Shown: positions 1-5,453 of the stretch, in pieces | Position numbering within the stretch: the first letter of the stretch is position 1 | Layout: each line of letters begins with the position of its first letter | Position numbers and translations under genes: made by a program | NCBI GenBank assembly: GCA_964595075.1 | Contig: CAZQNT010000030.1 | Location: forward strand, 1-12,729 | Source of the DNA: JAHJFW01 sp964595075 | GTDB taxonomy: Bacteria > Patescibacteriota > Patescibacteriia > 2-12-FULL-60-25 | DNA: 12,729 nt | Reading direction: 5' to 3' | Notes under the pieces: model-generated | What the model saw: only the letters and a program-made list of their open reading frames with translations | What the model was told of the DNA's origin: nothing | The model's database searches: none

Positions 1-94
1 CCCTGCCGTCCTCGTCGAGGACATCGGCGTCCGGTCCCTGCCGGTACACACCGTCCGCGCCGCGACACACGATCTCGATACAATCGTCACTCAT
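1..94 (-). CDS. Small acidic protein, start only (runs off the left edge)
   Basis: I do not recognise this gene. Reading leftward, an ATG at 94-92 opens a frame that stays open for 31 codons to the window edge. The visible product begins MSDDCIEIVCRGADGVYRQG and is rich in Asp and Glu, with two early cysteines. Its start is well supported: AAGGAGG lies at 106-100, 5 bases before the ATG, and the ATG overlaps the TGA of the preceding gene in an ATGA arrangement, so the two are probably translationally coupled. The segment is markedly GC-rich. It is the third and last visible gene of a leftward cassette; phage or other mobile origin is only a guess from the small sizes and tight packing. Confidence 0.6.
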   Translation of the reverse strand, partial: MSDDCIEIVCRGADGVYRQGPDADVLDEDGR

Positions 95-285
95 CTCATC
101 CTCCTTCTGTTGAGTACCTTGGTCGCTTCGACCAGGCCTCGGGTTTTGGGATCCTCCGCGAATACGCGTTCTCCCGCGTACACGCAGACAAGCGAGATCA
201 AGACAAAGATCGCGCTCCATGCCGGGTAATCCCAGCCGAACGCGACGATCGCGGCAGCCCCGAACATGAGTCCGAGATCTGACAC
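91..285 (-). CDS. Small membrane protein, 64 aa, unknown function
   Basis: Unrecognised 64-residue protein. It starts at a GTG (285-283) preceded by a strong AAGGAG at 300-295 with 9 bases of spacing, and ends in a TGA that overlaps the next gene's ATG. The N-terminal half is hydrophobic: a short apolar stretch at about residues 5-17 (LMFGAAAIVAFGW) and a longer one at about 22-40 (AWSAIFVLISLVCVYAG). A charged tail follows, ending in NRRRMR. This fits one or two membrane passes with a basic cytoplasmic tail. Size and layout would suit a phage holin or a small phage membrane protein, but no motif proves it. It lies 6 bases downstream of the preceding gene, whose stop codon adjoins this gene's ribosome binding site. 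Confidence 0.65.
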   Translation of the reverse strand: MSDLGLMFGAAAIVAFGWDYPAWSAIFVLISLVCVYAGERVFAEDPKTRGLVEATKVLNRRRMR

Positions 286-291
286 CGTTTT

Positions 292-486
292 TTACTCCTT
301 TTCAAAAGGGCGACAGCGCCCTGAATTTAGCGCCACGCTTCGGTGTTTAGCCGAAACGATTTGGAGGTGAGGCTCGCAAGGCGGGCATAAGCCAGCTCGC
401 GAACCGCCGAGTTGGGAGAACGGCGCGAAGCCCTCGAGAGTCCAGCCGATGGTCGGAGTCCGAAAAGCATCTAGTCGATCTTCCAT
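292..486 (-). CDS. Small CxxC protein, 64 aa, unknown function
   Basis: Unrecognised 64-residue protein and the first gene of the leftward cassette. Its ATG at 486-484 has GGAGGAG upstream; the inner GGAG (499-496) sits 9 bases from the start. The product has a CPPCEPH motif (C34, C37, H40) and one more cysteine at C58. That could be a small metal-binding knuckle, but the rest has no clear family pattern and is Arg- and Ser-rich, so a spurious frame is not excluded. Support comes mainly from context: a good binding site, a promoter about 50 bases upstream (543-571), and a stop codon built into the next gene's AAGGAGTAA. Confidence 0.5.
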   Translation of the reverse strand: MEDRLDAFRTPTIGWTLEGFAPFSQLGGSRAGLCPPCEPHLQIVSAKHRSVALNSGRCRPFEKE

Positions 487-542
487 TTACCCGCTCTCCT
501 CCAAGTCGTCACGGACGAACATTGGGCGAGACGCGGAAGGAA

Positions 543-571
543 AAAATATCCGAAATTCCTTCATGCGTCAA
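543..571 (-). promoter_or_regulatory. Sigma70-like promoter of the leftward cassette
   Basis: On the minus strand TTGACG (571-566, five of six consensus bases) is followed after exactly 17 bases by TATTTT (548-543, four of six). Transcription would begin near 536, giving a leader of about 50 bases before the first cassette start at 486. It is correctly oriented and placed for the three small genes. Confidence 0.5.
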
Positions 572-595
572 TCCGTCTTTTGTTTTTATTATCTA

Positions 596-649
596 AATAC
601 CCGACACTTGCCCGTCGAAAAACTGGTTGAGGGGAAAGAGTCGGGTATT
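596..649. repeat. 10-bp perfect inverted repeat
   Basis: AATACCCGAC at 596-605 is the exact reverse complement of GTCGGGTATT at 640-649, with 34 bases between. It lies between the leftward cassette promoter and the rightward promoter at 714-742. A regulator site or a transcript hairpin is possible; there is no adjacent T-run to make it a terminator. Confidence 0.4.
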
Positions 650-713
650 CATATTCGACAGAGTTTTTGTTGATGCGGTTTTATTTCACCCACACCGAAG
701 TGAAGGGGATTGA

Positions 714-751
714 TTGAGCAAGCTCAACCATATCCTTAAGATCGTACGATC
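714..751 (+). promoter_or_regulatory. Weak rightward promoter overlapped by a 12-bp palindrome
   Basis: TTGAGC at 714-719 and TAAGAT at 737-742 are separated by exactly 17 bases, each matching four of six sigma70 consensus positions; initiation would fall near 749-750. A perfect 12-base palindrome, GATCGTACGATC (740-751), covers the end of the -10 box and the expected start, where an operator would act. The box scores are modest, so this could be chance. Its interest comes from its place directly before the hairpin-rich stretch. Confidence 0.3.
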
Positions 752-1310
752 AAAGCATGCCAGACGAATCCAGCTCGCTATGGGCTCCGATCTCATTCAT
801 GCGCAAAGTCCGTGTTCGGTTTACGCACGAGCTCTCCTCCACATCGGTTCGGGCGAATCTTGAAAGTCCAGTTCTGAAATCACGACGAGCGTCATGGTTT
901 CGGAATGGTGCTCGTGACGGTCGGGTTCACGAGCAAGTGTGGGGTAGTAGCCCGACCCGACGGGCTTCAGTTGCGAGCTTGGGTTCGCCTCATACCTTCC
1001 TTCGTTTTGGTTGTTGTATTTTTTTGTTTGCCAGTTGATTTATGTTTGCCCAGTCTGGCGCTGGGCTTAGGTCTCCACTTTATTTACTCTCCTTATTGTT
1101 GTCTCGGATGTAGAGGGGAGACATCGTCCCCGAAAGCGTTCGGGGCGATATGTCCGTGAAACGTTAGAGCGCAAGCGCTTTTACGTTTCGTGGTCGCCTA
1201 CCTACCGTGCATTGTCAGTCGAAATCCCGTAAAACGGGACAGACCGACTACGCATGGCTTCAGCGGCCTTCTTTCTTCGGAGTCCGTGTTTGGGCCGAAG
1301 AAAAGTTCCT
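752..1310 (+). ncRNA. Candidate large structured RNA, family unknown
   Basis: No convincing protein gene lies here, but strong local stems follow one another. They are: an arm closed by 772-777/828-833 around the 800-827 hairpin; 909-917/927-935 (9 bp, 9-base loop); 949-954/961-966; 973-977/984-988; 1048-1053/1061-1066; 1120-1154 (14 bp with small bulges, loop AGCG); 1155-1192 (16 bp, one mismatch, abutting the previous stem); 1205-1257 (three stacked stems of 6, 5 and 6 bp); and 1272-1280/1295-1303 (9 bp). Several pairs are G-U on the plus strand (1156/1191, 1157/1190, 1167/1180, 1207/1255, 977/984) and would be A-C mismatches on the other strand, favouring plus-strand transcription. It does not show the conserved motifs of tmRNA, RNase P RNA or SRP RNA. 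The 3' end is unknown; no good terminator follows. Confidence 0.35.
909..966 (+). other. Two adjacent hairpins with complementary loops
   Basis: The first hairpin pairs 909-917 with 927-935 and has the loop CGGTCGGGT (918-926). The second pairs 949-954 with 961-966 and has the loop ACCCGA (955-960). The six bases of the second loop are exactly complementary to 921-926 in the first, so a six-pair kissing-loop contact could form. If the second stem opens, the match extends to seven pairs (920-926 with 955-961). Confidence 0.4.
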
Positions 1311-1617
1311 CCTCCACGTCTGAAACAACAAAAAGGGGCCTTTTCCGATGGTCCCGATTGGTAGAAACTCTTGAGTCAGCTAATACAGCATTCCTAAAAA
1401 GAAATAATGATTGAATGTTATATAGTGGCCCCGACTCTCTCCAATCGGAACTTAGGGAAGTTGGGAAGGTGATTCCGAAACGATTTCTCATTTCAGAACG
1501 TGTTACGATACCACAAATTAAAGATTTTGTCAAGAGGTGTTGGCAGTATTTTTTGGCTAACCTATGCGATTTATTTTTGGCTATGTTGAGCCAAATTAAC
1601 AAAAAAGCTTTATTTAT
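1311..1617. other. Intergenic stretch without a supported gene
   Basis: About 300 AT-richer bases between the hairpin cluster and the palindromic repeat. It contains a short palindrome (1331-1344), an 8-base inverted repeat 80 bases apart (1354-1361 and 1441-1448) and a 7-bp hairpin (1576-1582/1589-1595). Open frames exist on both strands but have no ribosome binding site, and one runs into the repeat element, so I call no gene. Confidence 0.5.
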
Positions 1618-1706
1618 CGTGTCATTCTTGCGTATGCGGGAATCCAGAATACGAGGAAGAATTTACGTTCTAAATCCTGGATCCCCGCCTTCGCGGGGAT
1701 GACACG
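1618..1706. repeat. Short palindromic repeat with GTCAT ends (MITE-like)
   Basis: The ends form imperfect inverted repeats: GTCATTCTTGCG... on the left against GTCATCCCCGCG... read inward from the right, 21 of 27 positions matching, plus three further matching outer bases (CGT). The right half is itself a strong hairpin, ATCCCCGCCTTCGCGGGGAT. Translated on the minus strand it gives the VIPAKAGIQ and WIPAYARMT strings that recur as false proteins wherever this repeat type occurs in bacteria. The nine bases GGGGATGAC recur at 1711-1719, so the right end may be partly duplicated. Confidence 0.75.
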
Positions 1707-1750
1707 GGTGGGGATGACGCATTGGGTTTTGTGGGGGGAATTTTTCCGCC

Positions 1751-1779
1751 TTGACAGTCCTTGAATTGCGTGGCAAAAT
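1751..1779 (+). promoter_or_regulatory. Main rpoBC promoter
   Basis: A perfect TTGACA (1751-1756), a 17-base spacer and CAAAAT (1774-1779, four of six), with an extended TG at 1771-1772. It is the best rightward promoter in the region before rpoB. Initiation near 1786 would give a leader of about 235 bases containing two consecutive hairpins. Confidence 0.65.
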
Positions 1780-1815
1780 CCGCCCACAACGTCGCGCTGT
1801 AATGAGTATTCGGAC

Positions 1816-1841
1816 AATGCTCAATTAAATTGAGAGGCATT
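1816..1841 (+). promoter_or_regulatory. Palindromic hairpin in the rpoBC leader
   Basis: AATGC (1816-1820) pairs with GCATT (1837-1841). Inside it TCAATT and AATTGA (1821-1826, 1828-1833) form a perfect inverted repeat around A1827, with a three-base GAG bulge (1834-1836) on the 3' side. In DNA the 15-base core CTCAATTAAATTGAG (1820-1834) is a perfect odd palindrome that a dimeric regulator could read. In RNA it forms a hairpin immediately before the terminator-like one. Confidence 0.4.
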
Positions 1842-1874
1842 AAGACCCACTAAATCCTCGTCATAGTGGGTTTT
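1842..1874 (+). terminator. Attenuator-like hairpin in the rpoBC leader
   Basis: AAGACCCACTA (1842-1852) pairs with TAGTGGGTTTT (1864-1874), 11 pairs with one G-U and an 11-base loop, and four T residues at the 3' edge. It looks like a weak intrinsic terminator lying between the rpoBC promoter and the rpoB start, as expected of attenuation. The short T-run suggests partial termination at most. Confidence 0.45.
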
Positions 1875-2021
1875 CGTGTCTCCGGCGCGGCAGCCGTCCA
1901 CGCACCTTCCTTTCAATCAAAATATCCCCTTGTTTTGTATCTCGCCATCGCCTGTCAAATCGCCCGTACTATCCGTTGATTACGGCCTGGGGGGAGGGAT
2001 GAGGGGAAACGTATAACCCGC

Positions 2022-5000
2022 ATGTCCACACGTTTCCGACGTCAGGCGCCGAAAGACGCCGAGCGACGCTATTTCACAGCGTCGCGAGATGCAATGGCGC
2101 TTCCGGATCTCATCGAGGTTCAGAAGCAAAGCTACCGTTGGTTTTTAGAGGAAGGGATAAGAGAACTGTTTGGAGAGATTTCCCCGATCAAAGATTTCAT
2201 TGGCCGGGATCTTGAAGTTTGGTTTACTGATTATTTTTTCGACGAGCCCAAGTTTGACGAGCAAACGTCGAAAGCGAAAAAAGTCAACTACNNNNNNNNN
2301 NACGAATCGCCGCTTCGTGTTAAGACGAAACTCATCAACAAGCGCACTGGCGAATCAAAGGAGCAGGAAGTTTATCTCGGCGACCTTCCGGTAATGACCG
2401 ATCGTGGGACGTTCGTGGTAAACGGAGTGGAGCGCGTAATAGTTTCACAGCTCGTGCGTTCGGCCGGAGCGTTTTTTACGGCCGAAGCTTCACGAGGCCG
2501 CCGGTATTACGGAGCGAAGGTAATTCCAAATCGCGGCGCATGGCTTGAATTCGAAACGGACGGCAACAACGTCATCTGGGTGAAGATAGATCGCAAGCGA
2601 AAAGTGTCGGCAACGTCGCTGTTGCGCGCATTCGGCTACGGAACGGACGAATCAATCAAGGAACTTTTTACGGACATCGACATCCATCCGATCAACCACT
2701 ACATCGAAGCGTCGATCGCGAAGGACGTCGCGAAAAGCGAAGAGGAAGGAACTATCGAAGTGTATAAGAGAATCCGACCGGGGGACTTGGCGACCGCGGA
2801 AAACGCGCAGTCGCTTATTCACTCCATGTTTTTCAATTTCGATCGCTACGACCTCGGACCTGTCGGGCGATACAAGTTCAATCAACGTTTCGGAATGGGA
2901 CCTACGAATGACGACGTATCAAAAGAAGAGAACCGCATTTTGAGCAAGGAAGACTTGGTCCGCATTTTGAAAGAAGTTATTCGACTCAACAACACGCAGG
3001 AAGAACCGGATGACGTGGACCACCTTGGCAACCGCCGCGTTCGCGCAATCGGCGAATTGGTTCAGGGGCGTTTCCGCATAGGTCTCGCTCGAATGGAGCG
3101 CATTGTTAAGGATAGAATGTCAACGCAGGACATCTCGACAATCACTCCGGCGAAACTCATCAACGCGCGACCCGTTATCGGAGCCGTTCGCGAGTTTTTC
3201 ATGAGCTCGCAGCTTTCGCAGTTCATGGATCAGACCAATCCGCTTTCCGAACTCGAACACAAGCGCCGGCTTTCCGCCATGGGTCCGGGCGGGCTTTCGC
3301 GCGAACGCGCGGGATTCGACGTTCGCGACGTGCACCGGACTCACTACGGCCGCATTTGTCCGATCGCGTCCCCGGAAGGACCGAACATCGGACTCGTTGG
3401 GCACTTGGCTTGCTATTCGCGCATCAACGAGTACGGGTTTATCGAAACACCATACCGCAAAGTAAAAAATTGGGCGATGAACGACGGCAAAGACGGCAAG
3501 GTTATCGCAAAATCAGGTGACGAGATCGACAAGAAGACGGCGGAAAAATTTACGAAGATTTCAATTACGAAACTTCCGGTTGTTCCGCGAGTAACAAGCG
3601 AGATCGTTTACCTTAACGCTTTCACGGAGGAGCGCGGGACTACCGCTCCGGCAACGACTCCGATCGGAAAAGATGGACGATTCGTTCTCGACCGCGTCAG
3701 CGTCCGCAAGAACGGAGAGCCGACGATCGTGGACGCGCACGAGATCGATTACGTGGACGTTTCTTCCAAACAAATTTTGTCCATAGGAACGTCGCTTATT
3801 CCGTTCGTCGAACATGACGACGGTCAGCGCGCTCTAATGGGAACGAACATGCAACGTCAGGCAGTTCCTTGTATCAAACCGGACGCGCCCATCGTAGGAA
3901 CCGGAGTCGAGCGCCGCGCCGCGATCGACGCGGGCGACGTGATCGTCGCGCAGGACGACGGCGTGATCGTGTCCGTTTCCGCAAACCACGTTGAGATTCA
4001 AACGCAAGACGGACAGATGCGCCGCTATGACCTTGAGAAATTCCAACGCTCAAACAACTCCACGTGCCTCAGCCAGCATCCGCGCGTGAACAAGGGGCAG
4101 AAAGTCTACGCGGGCGAAGTTTTGGTGGACGGTACGTCGTGCCAGGGCGGAGAACTCGCGCTCGGACAAAACCTGCTTTGCGCCTTCCTTTCATGGGACG
4201 GATACAACTACGAAGACGCCATCATTTTGTCGGACAGGTTGGTGCACGAGGATCGGTTCACCTCCATCCACATCGAACACTATCCGATCGACGTTCGCGA
4301 CACGAAACTCGGTTCCGAAGTCGTAACGTCCGACATACCGAATGTGTCCGAAGAAAAACTGAAGAATTTGGATGAACAGGGAATCGTCCGCATCGGAGCG
4401 GAAGTAAAATCCGGCGATATTTTGGTTGGAAAAATTACACCGAAAGGCGAGACCGATCTTTCGGCGGAAGAAAAATTGCTGCGCGCGATTTTCGGAGAGA
4501 AAGCGCGCGACGTTCGCGATTCATCGCTCTACCTCCAGCACGGCGAACACGGAAAAGTGGTCGGCGTCACGGTGTTCTCGCGCGAAGCCGGAGACAAATT
4601 GCAGCCGGGCGTCATCAAGCAGATCGTCGTTGCGATCGCGGACCAGCGCAAAGTGCAGGTCGGAGACAAGCTCGCCGGCCGCCACGGAAACAAAGGCGTT
4701 ATTTCGAAGATCGTGCCTATCGCGGACATGCCGTTCCTTGCGGACGGAACTCCGGTAGACGTGATTTTGTCGCCGCTCGGAGTCGTGTCGCGCATGAACC
4801 TCGGCCAGATTCTTGAAACGCACCTCGGTCTTGCGGCGAACGCTTTGGGTTACACGGTCGCGACTCCTGTTTTCGACGGAGTGCCGGAAGAAATAATCCG
4901 AGCGGAATTGAAGAAGGCAGATCTTCCGGAAGACGGGACGATCACGGTTTACGACGGACGAACCGGCGAAGCGTACGACCACAAACCGACCGTCGGTTAC

Positions 5001-5441
5001 ATATACATGCTCAAACTGAACCACATGGTTGAAGATAAGATCCATCAACGCTCCATCGGTCCGTACTCGCTTATCACGCAGCAGCCGCTCGGCGGAAAAG
5101 CGCAATCAGGAGGACAGCGTTTCGGAGAAATGGAAGTGTGGGCGCTCGAAGCTTACGGCGCCGCGCATACGTTGCAGGAAATTCTCACCATCAAATCCGA
5201 CGACGTGCCTGGCCGTTCAAAGGCATACGAATCGATCATCAAAGGAGAGCCCATTCGAAAGGTCAACGTGCCGGAATCGTTCAACGTGCTCGTACGCGAG
5301 CTCAAAGGCCTCTGTCTTGACGTAGAGCTTTTGAAAGAAGGCCGCCGCATCGAAGAATCAGGTCCGCGGCCTGCGGATTTTCGTCCTCGCCCTACTCTTG
5401 TAAACCCCGTTGAACCGGATTGGGGATCAAACGAAAGCTAA
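2022..5441 (+). CDS. rpoB: RNA polymerase beta subunit
   Basis: Beta subunit of DNA-dependent RNA polymerase, forming with beta' the catalytic core that makes all cellular RNA. About 1139 codons as assembled, short for a bacterial RpoB and without large lineage insertions. Visible landmarks are the rifampicin pocket at residues 394-420 (SSQLSQFMDQTNPLSE then HKRRLSAMG), GYNYEDAI with E731 and D732 near the active site, RHGNKGV at 887-893, and the C-terminal clamp-contacting part (GGQRFGEMEVWALEAYGA). Usual rifampicin-resistance positions are wild type: Q400, D403, H413, R416 and S418 match E. coli Q513, D516, H526, R529 and S531. An in-frame TGA at 1977 and no alternative start codons fix the ATG at 2022. 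The nearest purine-rich motif, GAGGGG (2001-2006), is 15 bases away. A ten-N run (2292-2301) interrupts residues 91-94 and probably stands for no real sequence. rpoC follows after 12 bases. Confidence 0.98.
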   Translation: MSTRFRRQAPKDAERRYFTASRDAMALPDLIEVQKQSYRWFLEEGIRELFGEISPIKDFIGRDLEVWFTDYFFDEPKFDEQTSKAKKVNYXXXXESPLRVKTKLINKRTGESKEQEVYLGDLPVMTDRGTFVVNGVERVIVSQLVRSAGAFFTAEASRGRRYYGAKVIPNRGAWLEFETDGNNVIWVKIDRKRKVSATSLLRAFGYGTDESIKELFTDIDIHPINHYIEASIAKDVAKSEEEGTIEVYKRIRPGDLATAENAQSLIHSMFFNFDRYDLGPVGRYKFNQRFGMGPTNDDVSKEENRILSKEDLVRILKEVIRLNNTQEEPDDVDHLGNRRVRAIGELVQGRFRIGLARMERIVKDRMSTQDISTITPAKLINARPVIGAVREFFMSSQLSQFMDQTNPLSELEHKRRLSAMGPGGLSRERAGFDVRDVHRTHYGRICPIASPEGPNIGLVGHLACYSRINEYGFIETPYRKVKNWAMNDGKDGKVIAKSGDEIDKKTAEKFTKISITKLPVVPRVTSEIVYLNAFTEERGTTAPATTPIGKDGRFVLDRVSVRKNGEPTIVDAHEIDYVDVSSKQILSIGTSLIPFVEHDDGQRALMGTNMQRQAVPCIKPDAPIVGTGVERRAAIDAGDVIVAQDDGVIVSVSANHVEIQTQDGQMRRYDLEKFQRSNNSTCLSQHPRVNKGQKVYAGEVLVDGTSCQGGELALGQNLLCAFLSWDGYNYEDAIILSDRLVHEDRFTSIHIEHYPIDVRDTKLGSEVVTSDIPNVSEEKLKNLDEQGIVRIGAEVKSGDILVGKITPKGETDLSAEEKLLRAIFGEKARDVRDSSLYLQHGEHGKVVGVTVFSREAGDKLQPGVIKQIVVAIADQRKVQVGDKLAGRHGNKGVISKIVPIADMPFLADGTPVDVILSPLGVVSRMNLGQILETHLGLAANALGYTVATPVFDGVPEEIIRAELKKADLPEDGTITVYDGRTGEAYDHKPTVGYIYMLKLNHMVEDKIHQRSIGPYSLITQQPLGGKAQSGGQRFGEMEVWALEAYGAAHTLQEILTIKSDDVPGRSKAYESIIKGEPIRKVNVPESFNVLVRELKGLCLDVELLKEGRRIEESGPRPADFRPRPTLVNPVEPDWGSNES
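2292..2301. other. Assembly gap (10 N) inside rpoB
   Basis: Ten N interrupt rpoB after ...AACTAC and before ACGAATCG. The dinucleotide AC is present on both sides. Removing the N run and one AC joins the frame as N-Y-E-S-P-L-R-V, matching the ungapped family pattern (VTYSAPLRV in E. coli and Bacillus). The gap is therefore probably an artificial join between two overlapping contig ends. Confidence 0.8.
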
Positions 5442-5453
5442 CCAACGACCTTT

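Noticed and set aside
757..1038. Rightward 93-codon open frame
   Set aside because: No ribosome binding site, Arg- and Ser-rich low-quality product, and it lies across strong RNA hairpins.
752..1310. RNase P RNA
   Set aside because: AAAGTCC occurs at 805-811 and 863-869, but the neighbouring invariant bases and the conserved 3' block (ACAGAA...GGCTTA) are missing on both strands.
640..1320. tmRNA
   Set aside because: ATTCGACAG at 653-661 resembles the 5' signature, and GACCGACTACGCATGG at 1242-1257 faintly resembles the 3' half. But no T-arm with matching acceptor stem and no tag reading frame ending in Ala-Ala were found, and the length would be far too great.
637..1438. Nine-base long-range complement (637-645 with 1430-1438) that would enclose the hairpin cluster
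   Set aside because: A match of this length is expected about once by chance over this many base pairs, and the first arm has a better local partner at 596-605.
1198..1602. Leftward 134-codon open frame
   Set aside because: No binding site or family signal; it is antisense to the hairpin cluster and its product looks random.
1415..1702. Rightward 95-codon open frame
   Set aside because: No Shine-Dalgarno motif, and its last third is simply a translation of the palindromic repeat. A short degraded gene in the first two thirds cannot be fully excluded.
1614..1817. Leftward 67-codon open frame with VIPAKAGIQ and WIPAYARMT
   Set aside because: This is the well-known false translation of the palindromic repeat.
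1989..2006. G-quadruplex before rpoB
   Set aside because: Only three separable runs of three or more G are present, so a standard four-tract quadruplex cannot form.
4521..5105. Leftward 194-codon open frame inside rpoB
   Set aside because: Antisense shadow of a highly conserved gene; Arg-rich product without family features.
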